64,000 bases of DNA, from positions 62,001-126,000 of the forward strand of contig NZ_JAMGBG010000023.1 of the NCBI RefSeq assembly GCF_023516595.1, read 5' to 3'. A program made the position numbers and the translations under genes. Shown one piece after another: positions 1 through 8,264 of this stretch. The stretch is from Streptomyces neyagawaensis. GTDB lineage: Bacteria > Actinomycetota > Actinomycetes > Streptomycetales > Streptomycetaceae. Position 1 is the first letter of the stretch. The number at the start of each line of letters is the position of its first letter. The notes below the pieces were generated by a model. That model did no database searches and was not told the DNA's origin. It saw only the letters and a program-made list of their open reading frames with translations.

Positions 1-431
1 ACTGGCGTCAGGGCGAGGCTGCCGGGTACGGCGACGACGACAGCGGCTTCGGCGGCGCCGGCGACCACTGGCTTCACGGCGAGGCTGCCGGGTACGGCGA
101 CGGCGGCTACGGTGACGACGACGGCGGCTATGGCGAAGACGGCGGCTACGGTGACGACGGCGGCGGCGACGGTGACAAACCGCCTACGAAGCCCCCCACC
201 ACGCCGCCCGCCACCACGCCGCCGGTGAAGTCACCGCCCGGGCCACCGCACCAGCCCCCCTCGGTCGGCGTCCCGCCGCGGAAGCCACCGGTCTCGCCCC
301 CGGCACAACCGCCGGCCCTTCCCGAGACCGGCGTCGGTGAGCAGGTAATGGCGGCATCGGGCATCGCCGTGCTGCTGCTGACGGGCGGCGCCATCCTGTA
401 CCGACGAGGCCGGGCCGGGTCCGGCCGATAG
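1..431 (+). CDS. LPXTG cell-wall-anchored surface protein, 3' end only
   Basis: The reading frame is open from the left window edge (frame starting at base 3), so the 5' part is missing. What remains is a low-complexity region rich in Gly, Asp and Tyr, with repeated GYGDD and GGYG units and two copies of GEAAGYGD. A Pro/Thr-rich wall-spanning stretch follows. The C-terminus is a sortase signal: LPETG, about 20 hydrophobic residues, then the basic tail YRRGRAGSGR. Such proteins are exported by Sec and attached to peptidoglycan by a sortase. The N-terminal function cannot be seen. A strong hairpin follows the stop. Confidence 0.85.
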   Translation, partial: WRQGEAAGYGDDDSGFGGAGDHWLHGEAAGYGDGGYGDDDGGYGEDGGYGDDGGGDGDKPPTKPPTTPPATTPPVKSPPGPPHQPPSVGVPPRKPPVSPPAQPPALPETGVGEQVMAASGIAVLLLTGGAILYRRGRAGSGR

Positions 432-440
432 CGTCCCGCT

Positions 441-473
441 CCGGGTGCCGGAGGAAGCACCTCCGGCACCCGG
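441..473. terminator. Bidirectional terminator hairpin
   Basis: A perfect 14-bp stem (arms 441-454 and 460-473) with a 5-nt AAGCA loop lies between the convergent LPXTG gene and the flavoprotein gene. It has no clear U tract, as is usual for Streptomyces terminators. Confidence 0.75.
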
Positions 474-499
474 CATCCCCTTCGCCGGCAGTGCGTCTC

Positions 500-1753
500 T
501 CAGGGTGCTTCTGCGTGCCTGCGGCCCACCGGTACGGGGATCGCCCGGGCGGGCGGGACGGCGGTGCGCAGTCGGTGGCGTACTCCTCGTACGAGCGTTG
601 TCGCCGTGAAGGTCGCTCCGTGGACGAAGCGCATGGCCGGGCCGAACGTGGAGGCCGTCAACAGGCCTGCCAGGAACAGTCCGTGACACGAGGACTCGAA
701 GGTCCGTCCGACAGCCGGGGACCCGTCGGATGTCGTGGTGAGGCTCGCGCGCAGCTCCTCGGAGAGCAGGCCGAGCCGGTCGCGGGTCGCGCGAAACCCC
801 GTGGCCGCGATCACGTGCTCGGTATCCACGGAGCTCAGCTCCCCAGCCCGGTTCACCGTCTCCAGTCGTACGCCGCCCGGCACCGCACGGGCCGCGACGA
901 CCTCGCGGCCGAGCATCGTCTCCACCACCGGCTCGACCCGGTCCCGCACCCACCAGGCACCCGCCGGCCCCAGCGCCGTGGCCGCGATACGGGTGCGGGT
1001 CCCCTCGGGGAGGCGACGGAAGAGGTCCGGACGCTCGGCGTAGAACCAGTTGCGCCAGCCGCAGCCGAGACCGCTGTGCGGGGTGCGGGCCGACTGCCAC
1101 CACAGGCGCTGCAAGGGTGGCGGCACGTCGTTCCAGCGCAGTCGTTGCGCCCTCGCCAGCAGCCGTACGCGCGTGCCCTGTTCGGCGAGGAGCGCCGCTG
1201 TCTCCAGAGCTGCCTGGCCGCCACCGATCACCGTGACGTCCATACCACGGAAACGGCCGAGGTCACGGTGGTCGCTGCTGTGCGTGACAAGTGCGGGATG
1301 CAGGCCGCGCAGGACGGAAGGCACCTGTGTGAAGGGCATGACGCCGACCGCCAGTGCCACCGTCCGGGCGCGCAGCACCTCTCCGTCCTCGGTGACCGCC
1401 TCGAAGCCGACCGGACCGGCTGCCACCCGGCTCACCATGCGCTCGTCCACCTCGGGCACCGCGTGACGCGCGAACCACAGGCCGTACTCGGCGAACGTCT
1501 CCACCGGGATCGGCTCCGCGTGACGCGCCGTGAGTCCCGAGGCCGAGCAGTACGCGTCCAGACGCCACCGGCCGTCAGGGTCGGCGAGGTTGGAGGCCCA
1601 TGGCTCGGACTTCAGGTACATGCCGCGAGCCATGTGGGCCCGCCAGGACGCCATGGGCCGCCCGAGGACGCGCAGGTCCAGCCCGGCGGCCGCGGCGTGC
1701 GACGCGATGGACAGGCCGTATGGGCCCGCGCCCACCACCAGCAGGTCGTACAT
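500..1753 (-). CDS. FAD/NAD(P)-dependent oxidoreductase of the polysaccharide locus
   Basis: The protein has 417 aa. It starts with a Rossmann FAD site (VVGAGPYGLSIA, residues about 5-16). A second dinucleotide site (VIGGGQAALETAALLAEQG) near the middle and an ATGFRA motif near the C-terminus match two-dinucleotide-binding monooxygenases and flavoprotein oxidoreductases. The start ATG at 1753 overlaps the stop of the upstream ATP-grasp gene (TGATG), so the two are translationally coupled. The frame stays open upstream, but the FAD motif fixes this start. The substrate is unknown; a tailoring role on a polymer or on an aminoacyl or amide product is inference. Confidence 0.8.
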   Translation of the reverse strand: MYDLLVVGAGPYGLSIASHAAAAGLDLRVLGRPMASWRAHMARGMYLKSEPWASNLADPDGRWRLDAYCSASGLTARHAEPIPVETFAEYGLWFARHAVPEVDERMVSRVAAGPVGFEAVTEDGEVLRARTVALAVGVMPFTQVPSVLRGLHPALVTHSSDHRDLGRFRGMDVTVIGGGQAALETAALLAEQGTRVRLLARAQRLRWNDVPPPLQRLWWQSARTPHSGLGCGWRNWFYAERPDLFRRLPEGTRTRIAATALGPAGAWWVRDRVEPVVETMLGREVVAARAVPGGVRLETVNRAGELSSVDTEHVIAATGFRATRDRLGLLSEELRASLTTTSDGSPAVGRTFESSCHGLFLAGLLTASTFGPAMRFVHGATFTATTLVRGVRHRLRTAVPPARAIPVPVGRRHAEAP

Positions 1754-3009
1754 CAGCAACTGCTCGCTTTCTCGTCGTCGATGAGGGGCTGTGCGGCCGC
1801 CTGACGGGCCACGCGTGCCGATGCGGGTGCCGGCCGGACCGCGCACAGCCGCTCCCGCAGTCGACGGGACACGTGGCGGCACCAAAGGGACCACATCGCC
1901 CTGCCGGGAGCGGGGTCGTCCGTGGCGTGCCAGGCCAGTTCGCGTCCGCGCGGCGCGGGCCGCAGCGCGGCCAGTGGTGCGTAGTTCTCCACCACGAACG
2001 ACCGCCCCAACAGTGGTGCGGCCGCCCGCAGCGGACGGTGTGTCAGGTCGAGATGCAGGGCGCGTACGACGTCCAGCCCGGCGGAGTCGGAGAAGAGCCG
2101 GAACTGGGCGCCGGGGCGCGGGTTGAAGTCGAGCAGGTGGTAGAGGCCCGTCGCGCCGCAACGACGGAAGTCGAGGTCGAGGATGCCGCGGTAGCCGAGT
2201 TCACCGGTGAGCCGCTCGGCGAGTGCCTGCACCTGTGGGTTGGCCGTCCAGCAGCCGACGGCGGTCAGGCCCGCCCCGCGTGGCCACGCCCGTTGCTTGC
2301 GGCCCGACCCGCCCGCGCGCACAGCACCGGAGCGGTCGGCGTATCCGTGGAAGAACCAGTCGCGGTTCGGACCCGGCGGCAGATACGCCTGCAGCAGCAG
2401 CGGGCTGCCGGCCTCCTCGGTGCGCAGATACAGCTCCCGGGCCTGCTGAGCGGAGTTCACCAGTACCGTGCTGCGCAGCGTGCTGCCGGCGGGCACCAGC
2501 CAGGGCCGGCTCCACTTCGCCACCAGCGGAAGTCCCAGCCGACGGGTGGCGTCGGCGGCCTCGGCCGGGCTGTCCGGGACCAGGGTCACCGGGTGCGCGA
2601 TGTCCAAGGACGCGCACAGGGCGGCCAGGTCGGCCTTGTCGGCGGCGCGTTCGGGCAGAGTGCCGGGCGAGGGCAGCAGATAGGAGGGGGCGAGTTCCTC
2701 ACGCATACGGCCCACGGCGACCGCGCTCGCGTCGTCCATCGGCACCAGGACGGCGGGGCGCTTGATCCGGGTGGCCACCCGGCGCAGCGCGGCGGCGATC
2801 TCGCGGGGGGACGACCTGGGCGGCGGCGGGGGATGCATTTCCCGTAGAAATCGCGATCTGGCTACGGGGCTTCCCATGGAATCGGCGACTACATGCACCT
2901 CCACTCCCGCTCTGCCGAGCGAACGAACAGCGCCCAGCGTTCCGTGGTGAAAGATATTCCGGTCGATCCGCAGCACCACGGCGGGGACGCGGGTGTCGAG
3001 CAGCTGCAC
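1753..3009 (-). CDS. ATP-grasp ligase
   Basis: The protein has 418 aa from a GTG at 3009. That start is preferred because AAGGAG lies 8 nt upstream. The N-terminal region (VVLRIDRNIFHHGTLGAVRS) and the central ATP-grasp fold (LGLPLVAKWSRPW, then GYRGILDLDFRR and LLDFNPRPGAQFRLF with metal-ligand Asp/Asn) resemble carbamoyl-phosphate-synthase-large-chain-like and D-aspartate-ligase-like enzymes. These activate a carboxylate as acyl phosphate and form an amide. It is coupled to the downstream flavoprotein and divergent from the GH26 gene. The substrate cannot be named. Confidence 0.78.
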   Translation of the reverse strand: MQLLDTRVPAVVLRIDRNIFHHGTLGAVRSLGRAGVEVHVVADSMGSPVARSRFLREMHPPPPPRSSPREIAAALRRVATRIKRPAVLVPMDDASAVAVGRMREELAPSYLLPSPGTLPERAADKADLAALCASLDIAHPVTLVPDSPAEAADATRRLGLPLVAKWSRPWLVPAGSTLRSTVLVNSAQQARELYLRTEEAGSPLLLQAYLPPGPNRDWFFHGYADRSGAVRAGGSGRKQRAWPRGAGLTAVGCWTANPQVQALAERLTGELGYRGILDLDFRRCGATGLYHLLDFNPRPGAQFRLFSDSAGLDVVRALHLDLTHRPLRAAAPLLGRSFVVENYAPLAALRPAPRGRELAWHATDDPAPGRAMWSLWCRHVSRRLRERLCAVRPAPASARVARQAAAQPLIDDEKASSC

Positions 3010-3104
3010 AGACCTCACTCCTTCGGATCGGCTCACCCGTGCGGGCGAGCGAGGCACTCGGAAGTCGTAACCACAGTGGCGTCACGCCATTTCATGTGAC
3101 TGGA

Positions 3105-3136
3105 TGTCAGTAATACGGAGTGTCAGTAATACGGAA
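3105..3136. repeat. Tandem 16-bp repeat in a divergent promoter region
   Basis: TGTCAGTAATACGGA occurs twice head to tail (3105-3119 and 3121-3135), one base apart. Each copy contains the -10-like word TAATAC. It lies in the 203-bp space between the divergent ATP-grasp and GH26 genes, so it may be a duplicated promoter or regulator site. Confidence 0.6.
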
Positions 3137-3212
3137 AGCGAAGCAGAAGACCAACAGTGGCAGCGGGAACACCAGGGCTGAAAACAGCAGGAGTGCGGAG
3201 AGCGGAGCAGAC

Positions 3213-4565
3213 ATGGTTCTACAGCAATGTCGGGCCCGGACCAGGCGGCCGGCGGTCGTCGCGGCGGTGGTCGCCATTTCGGCCGCGCTGGCCTCCGGTA
3301 CCGGCTTCGCAGCGGGGACGGGGCCCATCGCCGGTCCTCCCGCTCCGATGGCGGCCACCCCGGCACCGACGGTGTCGACGCTGCCCGCGGTCGGCCCATC
3401 GGTCGCGCCGCCGTCGCCGAAGTCACCGCAGACATCCGCGGTCACGCCGACCCTCACGCCCGAGCCTCTCACCAAGCCGTCGAAGTCGGCCCCGTCGAGT
3501 TCTTCGGCCACCGCGCCGACGACCTCGTCGTCCGGCAGTGAGCGCCCCGCCTTCGGCGCCTTCATCGACTCCGGAGTCCGGGGCGTGTACGCCATGACGG
3601 GACTCAGCAGGTGGCTGGGTGGCACCGAACTGCGCGTCGGCCACACCTATCTGCCGGGGGATCGTTGGAGCAACATCGAGGGCACGCACCGCTTCCTCGC
3701 GCCGTGGGCGCGCTGGCGCACGGCGAAGGACGACCGGATCTTCGTCCTCAACGTGCCCATGCAGGAGCGCAACGAGGAGGGTGTCTCCGACACCGAGGTC
3801 AGGTCGCTGCTGCGGCAGGGCGCGGCCGGGCACTTCGACCATCACTTCCGCGCACTCGCCGAGCGGCTGGTCGCGTTGGACGTGCCGGACACGGTAGTGG
3901 TGCTCGGCTGGGAGATGAACGGCACGACCTACACCCATCGCTGTGGACCCGACCCGACGGCATGGAAGACGTACTGGAACAGGATCGTCACCACCATGCG
4001 TTCGGTGCCGGGCCAGGAATTCCGGTTCGACTTCACGCCGAGCCGGGGTCGGGACGCCGTTCCCTGGACGCAGTGCTACCCCGGGGACGACACGGTCGAC
4101 ATCATCGGAATGGACTCGTACGACCAGCCTCGAGGAGTCACCTTCGACGAGCAGGTGAAAGAACCGTACGGGCTGCAAGCACAGGTGGATTTCGCGAAGT
4201 CCCATAAGAAGCCCATCTCCTATCCCGAATGGGGACTCTTCCGTAACGGTGACAACGCCGAATACATGCGGCGGATGCTCGCCTGGATCGACGAGCACAA
4301 GCCGTTGTACAACACGCTGACCGACTACTGCCCGCACGGAGTCTGGCAGTGTGCGGGCAATCCCAGATCTTCCCTGGTCTACCGGTCCGCCCTTTTCGGC
4401 GGTGCGGGCGAACCGGCGACCCTGCCCGAGCCGTCCGTGCCTCCCGCGCCCACCGTGCCGTCGCCCCACAGGAACTGCCCGCCGCTGCGCCTCGGCGACT
4501 GGGGCGAGTACTGGCTCGGCGGACGGCTGTGCCTGCGTCTCGACTTGTGGTGGGGGGCTCGCTAG
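3213..4565 (+). CDS. Secreted GH26-like glycoside hydrolase
   Basis: The protein has 450 aa from ATG 3213 (GGAG just upstream; the longer in-frame start at 3120 lies inside the tandem repeat). It has a basic N-terminus and an Ala-rich signal peptide, then a Pro/Thr/Ser linker to about residue 110 and a catalytic domain. LGWEMNG carries the expected acid/base Glu and SYPEWGLF the likely nucleophile Glu, as in family 26 endo-beta-mannanases and related hydrolases. A short Cys-containing tail follows. It probably trims the polymer made by the adjacent locus outside the cell; the exact specificity is inference. Confidence 0.8.
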   Translation: MVLQQCRARTRRPAVVAAVVAISAALASGTGFAAGTGPIAGPPAPMAATPAPTVSTLPAVGPSVAPPSPKSPQTSAVTPTLTPEPLTKPSKSAPSSSSATAPTTSSSGSERPAFGAFIDSGVRGVYAMTGLSRWLGGTELRVGHTYLPGDRWSNIEGTHRFLAPWARWRTAKDDRIFVLNVPMQERNEEGVSDTEVRSLLRQGAAGHFDHHFRALAERLVALDVPDTVVVLGWEMNGTTYTHRCGPDPTAWKTYWNRIVTTMRSVPGQEFRFDFTPSRGRDAVPWTQCYPGDDTVDIIGMDSYDQPRGVTFDEQVKEPYGLQAQVDFAKSHKKPISYPEWGLFRNGDNAEYMRRMLAWIDEHKPLYNTLTDYCPHGVWQCAGNPRSSLVYRSALFGGAGEPATLPEPSVPPAPTVPSPHRNCPPLRLGDWGEYWLGGRLCLRLDLWWGAR

Positions 4566-4616
4566 CGACCACTGGCGGCGGGTCCCGCGCGGGTCCCGCC
4601 GCCCGTGGTCGCTAGC
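4561..4616. terminator. Bidirectional terminator embracing both stop codons
   Basis: GCTAGCGACCAC (4561-4572) pairs perfectly with GTGGTCGCTAGC (4605-4616), and the space between contains a further GC-rich inverted repeat. The TAG stop of the GH26 gene and the TAG stop of the convergent acyltransferase gene both lie inside the arms. Confidence 0.8.
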
Positions 4617-5694
4617 GGAAGCGACGCAGCAACTCCTTGCCCCGCCGCCGCACGGCCACGTCGCCGACCACCGCCGACATCAGCGGGGCCGTGCGCCGCC
4701 GGGCCAGCAGCAGCCGCCGGTTGGTGACGGATTCGGGGCGCCAGTGGTGTTTGTAGGGCTCGTCGCCGCGCAGCAGGCTCAGCGTGTGCAGTCTCCCGTT
4801 ACCCGCGTGCTGAGTGCAGGCATCGAGGAGCATCACCGCCACGTCCGCCTTGCGTTCCCGCAGGCGTGGGTGGGCGCCGTACAGGTAGCCGCCCGCGAGC
4901 CGGCGCGACAGCAGTGTCAGGTCCACGGCCACCACGTCGCCGTCGAGCCGGAACTCGGTGACCACGGCGTTGCCGGAACTCACCATCGGCCCAACGGAGC
5001 GCGTCAGGTGCTCGCAGAAGCGTGTCTGCAGGTGTTCCGGCGTCACGTTCCGGCCCTGCCACTGCAGCCGGTGGAGTTCGAGCAGCCGCTGAAGCGCCGG
5101 GCCCACCCGGTCTGGCGGTACGACGTGCCGCTCCACGCCGAGCGACCTCAGCTTGCGCAGCTTGGCGCGGATCCGTTGGGCCTTGCGGGACGCCAGCCGG
5201 GACACCAGTTCGTCCATGTGCACGGCGGGGAGCTCCAGACACAGCGAGTCCTGGAGCCGGTGGCGCGGCCCTCTCCAGCGCTCGTAGACGTGCTCGACCG
5301 CTCCGCCCGGCCGCACCTCGCGGAAGTCGATGAGCGCGGTGCGGGCCGCGGCCGACAGCGCCTCGGCGAGCACGGCGGCCGCCCGGTCCGCGCGCTCGTC
5401 GTCGATGAGGACGTCCCCGTAGTCGGAGATCGTCCCACCGAGCGGTACGAGCCTGGGCACCGGGCCGCGCCGGAGCATCAAGGGCGCGGCGGCCACGAGT
5501 TCGCTGCCCTGGCGCACGAGCACAAGCCGCAGCCGGCCGGGCCTGCCGTACGAGAGCCACCATGAGTGCAACCAGGCGTGGCTCTGAAACGGGGTCGCCG
5601 CGCCGCACCGCTCGTACAGTCGCCCCCAACCGGGGGCCACTTCGGCGAAGGCACGCGCGTCGGTGACGAGCTCCGTCGTGAACGGCGTCGTCAC
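4612..5694 (-). CDS. CelD/FemAB-like GNAT acyltransferase
   Basis: The protein has 360 aa and starts MTTPFTTELV. It has the layout of CelD/BcsL-type GNAT proteins: an N-terminal half with PFQSHAWLHSWW, and a C-terminal acyl-CoA fold with VAVDLTLLSRRLAGGYLYGAHPRLRERKADV and DEPYKHHW. These are often encoded in exopolysaccharide loci and are thought to acylate sugars. It is the last gene of the eight-gene run, and its start overlaps the Wzz-like gene by 4 bp (ATGA). The acyl donor and acceptor are unknown. Confidence 0.75.
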   Translation of the reverse strand: MTTPFTTELVTDARAFAEVAPGWGRLYERCGAATPFQSHAWLHSWWLSYGRPGRLRLVLVRQGSELVAAAPLMLRRGPVPRLVPLGGTISDYGDVLIDDERADRAAAVLAEALSAAARTALIDFREVRPGGAVEHVYERWRGPRHRLQDSLCLELPAVHMDELVSRLASRKAQRIRAKLRKLRSLGVERHVVPPDRVGPALQRLLELHRLQWQGRNVTPEHLQTRFCEHLTRSVGPMVSSGNAVVTEFRLDGDVVAVDLTLLSRRLAGGYLYGAHPRLRERKADVAVMLLDACTQHAGNGRLHTLSLLRGDEPYKHHWRPESVTNRRLLLARRRTAPLMSAVVGDVAVRRRGKELLRRFR

Positions 5695-6350
5695 AGCTGT
5701 CCGCGTACGTCGGCGGCGACGGCCGGGCCGGGCACCGCCGCGGGGAGGGCGATGTCGTCGCTTTCCGCCCGCTTCGGCCTCACGAGCAGCGCCAGGCCGC
5801 CCAGCAGGCCCCCCGCGCTCGTGCCGACCAGACCGGTCACCACCGGTGACGCGGACGTCGGCTCGGTCGGCCGCACTGCCGGTGAGAACGGGACGAGTTC
5901 GACGTGGGTACTGCCCTTGGTCCTGTTCGCGTGGCGGGTCAGCGCGCTGGTGACCGCGTTGGCCATGCCGGAGGCGAGGCCGGGGCGAGGGGAGGTGGCC
6001 GAGACTGCGATCATCGGCGCGTCCGGCGAGGTGGCGGCCCGCACACTCCGCCGCAGTGTCCGTGCCGGCACGCCCGCCGACGACTGCGCATCCCCGAGCA
6101 CCGCGAGCTGCGTGGCGGCACGGCCGTACGCCTGTGCGAATCCGAGTGTGGAGGTCGGGTCGGAATTCTGGCTCGGTACGGCGACGACATAGCTGGTCGC
6201 CGTGTAGGTCGGGGCTTTGAGCGTGCCGTAGGCACCGCCGGCCAGGCCGCCGACGAGCATGCCGGTCGCGAGCAGCAACCAGGGCCGCAGGAGGCCGGTT
6301 CGGCCGGCTTGGCCGGGTTGCCGGCGAAATCGAGTGGGGTTTTCGGTCAT
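5691..6350 (-). CDS. Wzz/YveK-like polysaccharide chain-length protein
   Basis: The protein has 219 aa. A cytoplasmic basic N-terminus is followed by membrane helix 1 (LLLATGMLVGGLAGGAYGTL, about 25-45). Then comes an extracytoplasmic region with the usual YTATSYVVAVP start, a second helix (GLVGTSAGGLLGGLALL, about 165-185) and a short cytoplasmic tail. There is no fused tyrosine kinase domain. It should set polymer length with the Wzy/ligase-like and flippase proteins of the same operon. It overlaps both neighbours by 4 bp. Confidence 0.75.
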   Translation of the reverse strand: MTENPTRFRRQPGQAGRTGLLRPWLLLATGMLVGGLAGGAYGTLKAPTYTATSYVVAVPSQNSDPTSTLGFAQAYGRAATQLAVLGDAQSSAGVPARTLRRSVRAATSPDAPMIAVSATSPRPGLASGMANAVTSALTRHANRTKGSTHVELVPFSPAVRPTEPTSASPVVTGLVGTSAGGLLGGLALLVRPKRAESDDIALPAAVPGPAVAADVRGQL

Positions 6351-7498
6351 GAGGAACTGGCTTCCTGGAGTGAGGCGGGCATGGAGTGGGACATCGCTGC
6401 CGTGTACACGTTCATCAGCTGTGCGGCGCTGTGGGAGATGCTGTAGTGGTGCGCGGCGTCCGCAGCCGTACGGGGTCGCGGGCCGGCCGCGCGCACCGCG
6501 GCGACGGCACGGGCGTACGCCACGGGGCCGCCACGCACGCGTAGGGCACCGGTGGCGGCCTGCGCGGGCAGGTCCTCGATCGCCGGGCAGGATGTGTAGA
6601 GCACGGGCAGGCCGGCCGCCAGGGCCTCCACGACCGCCAGCCCGAAGGCTTCCTCCGGGGACGGTGAGGCGAGCAGGTCCATGGCGAACGCGAGTGAGGG
6701 CACATCGGGGCCGGAGGAGGCGTCGGGGAGGTCGGGGCGCTCGCCGGTGAACAGGACGCGGTCGGCCACGCCCGCCTCGTGGGCGGTACGGCGCAGGACG
6801 TTGTCCTCCGGGCCGCCACCCACCAGCAACAGCCAGTGGTCGTTCGGCAGCAGGGCCATCGCCCGGATGAGGACGTCGAAGCGCTTGCCCGCGGTGAGGC
6901 GGCCGATCCCGCCGACGACGTAGGCGTCCTCCGGCAGTCCGAGGCGTCGGCGGGTGTGGTGGCGCCGGGACGCGTCGAAGCGGAAACGAGCCAGGTCGAT
7001 CCCGTTGGGAACGACCTGGATGCGTGCGGAGGGCACGCCCCAGCGTTCGAGACGGTCGGCCACCGCGGGGGAGACGGCGACCGTGGCGGAGCCGAGGCGC
7101 TCACTGGCGAGGTAGAGCGCGCGGACGCCCGCAGTCAGCCTCCTGCCTTCCATCTGGGAGTCGCCGAGGGAATGTTCGGTGGCGACCACGGCCCGGACGC
7201 CGGCGAGTCGGGCGGCCAACCGGCCGTAGACGCAGGCGCGATAGAGGTGGGTGTGGACCAGGTCGTAGCCACCGGTGCGGATCAGGCGGGTCAAGCGGGG
7301 GAGCGCGGACAGGTCGTGGTTGGCGCCCATGCCGAGGTGGTGCACGCGCACTCCGTCGGCAGCGAGCCCGTCGGCGACGGCGCCCGGGTTGGTGAGGGTC
7401 ACCACCTCGCAGTCGACGCTGAGGTGCCGCAGCAGCAGGCGGAGCTGTTGTTCGGCGCCGCCGACGCCAAGACCGGTGATGACGTGCAGAGCTTTCAT
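6347..7498 (-). CDS. GT4 family glycosyltransferase
   Basis: The protein has 383 aa from ATG 7498, with GGAGG about 9 nt upstream. It has a GT-B fold. The N-terminus is MKALHVITGLGVGGAEQQL (glycine-rich acceptor loop). The C-terminal donor site has GRLTAGKRFDVLIRAM, VGGGPEDNVLR and the E-x7-E motif in SPSPEEAFGLAVVEAL. It transfers a nucleotide-activated sugar onto the growing lipid-linked repeat at the inner membrane face. Specificity cannot be told from sequence alone. Confidence 0.85.
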   Translation of the reverse strand: MKALHVITGLGVGGAEQQLRLLLRHLSVDCEVVTLTNPGAVADGLAADGVRVHHLGMGANHDLSALPRLTRLIRTGGYDLVHTHLYRACVYGRLAARLAGVRAVVATEHSLGDSQMEGRRLTAGVRALYLASERLGSATVAVSPAVADRLERWGVPSARIQVVPNGIDLARFRFDASRRHHTRRRLGLPEDAYVVGGIGRLTAGKRFDVLIRAMALLPNDHWLLLVGGGPEDNVLRRTAHEAGVADRVLFTGERPDLPDASSGPDVPSLAFAMDLLASPSPEEAFGLAVVEALAAGLPVLYTSCPAIEDLPAQAATGALRVRGGPVAYARAVAAVRAAGPRPRTAADAAHHYSISHSAAQLMNVYTAAMSHSMPASLQEASSS

Positions 7499-7499
7499 G

Positions 7500-8264
7500 T
7501 CACACACCCTCCACACGGCGCCGGCGCAGCCGGTGCAGCCGGTGTTTGAGGTGCAGCCGCCAGGTTGTGTCGTTCTGACCGATGTGCAGACGGGGGAGGG
7601 CGTGCGGGCCGGTCAGGGGGCCGGGATCGATGGCGCAGGCGTAGGTGTATCCGGCTTCGCGTACGGCGGCCACGGCGCGGCGGTCGATCGTGCCGTACGG
7701 GTAGCAGAACCCGTCGACCGGAGCGCCGATCAGCTCTGTCAGCAGTGCCTTGCTGCCGCTGACCTCGGCCTGCAGAGTGGCATCGTCGGCCCGGGTGAGA
7801 TCGACGTGTGTCAGCCCGTGTGAACCGATCTCCACGCCGGCGTCGGCCGCCTGCCGGACGCCGTCCGCGGACAGCAGCGGCTTGCGCGGGCCGAGCGGGT
7901 CCCATTCGTTGACGCCCCCGAGGCGGGCGGGCAGGACGAAGAGGGTGGCACCGCAGTTCCAGTGGCGCAGCGCCGGCAGCGCGTGCCCCAGGAAGTCGGC
8001 GTATCCGTCGTCGAAGGTGAGACCGATCAGGCGCCTCCCCTTGCCCTGGGCGCGGGCGGCGAGCAGTTCGCGCAGGGACACACCGCGCAGCCGGTGCCGG
8101 CGCAGCCAGGCCAGCTGCCGCTCCAACCGCTCGGGCGTGACCGTGATGCGGTACGGGTCGTCGGAACAGTCGCCCACGGAGTGGTACATCGCCACCCACG
8201 GGACGGGGCGGGGGCGTCCGGCCGCGCGTCTGCCCGTGCCGATTGATTCAACTGGAACGACCAT
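7500..8264 (-). CDS. Polysaccharide deacetylase (NodB domain, CE4)
   Basis: The protein has 254 aa. It shows the CE4 motifs in order: TFDDGYADF (catalytic and metal Asp), GSHGLTHVDLT (two metal His) and CYPYGTIDR. No clear signal peptide is present. It should remove N- or O-acetyl groups from the polymer or its lipid-linked precursor. It overlaps the upstream flippase gene by 17 bp, and the next start lies 1 nt after its stop. Confidence 0.85.
   Translation of the reverse strand: MVVPVESIGTGRRAAGRPRPVPWVAMYHSVGDCSDDPYRITVTPERLERQLAWLRRHRLRGVSLRELLAARAQGKGRRLIGLTFDDGYADFLGHALPALRHWNCGATLFVLPARLGGVNEWDPLGPRKPLLSADGVRQAADAGVEIGSHGLTHVDLTRADDATLQAEVSGSKALLTELIGAPVDGFCYPYGTIDRRAVAAVREAGYTYACAIDPGPLTGPHALPRLHIGQNDTTWRLHLKHRLHRLRRRRVEGV

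Noticed and set aside
231..1103. Long minus-strand open frame overlapping the LPXTG gene and the flavoprotein gene
   Set aside because: Low-complexity Arg/Gly translation with no domain; it is the GC-rich shadow of two real genes.
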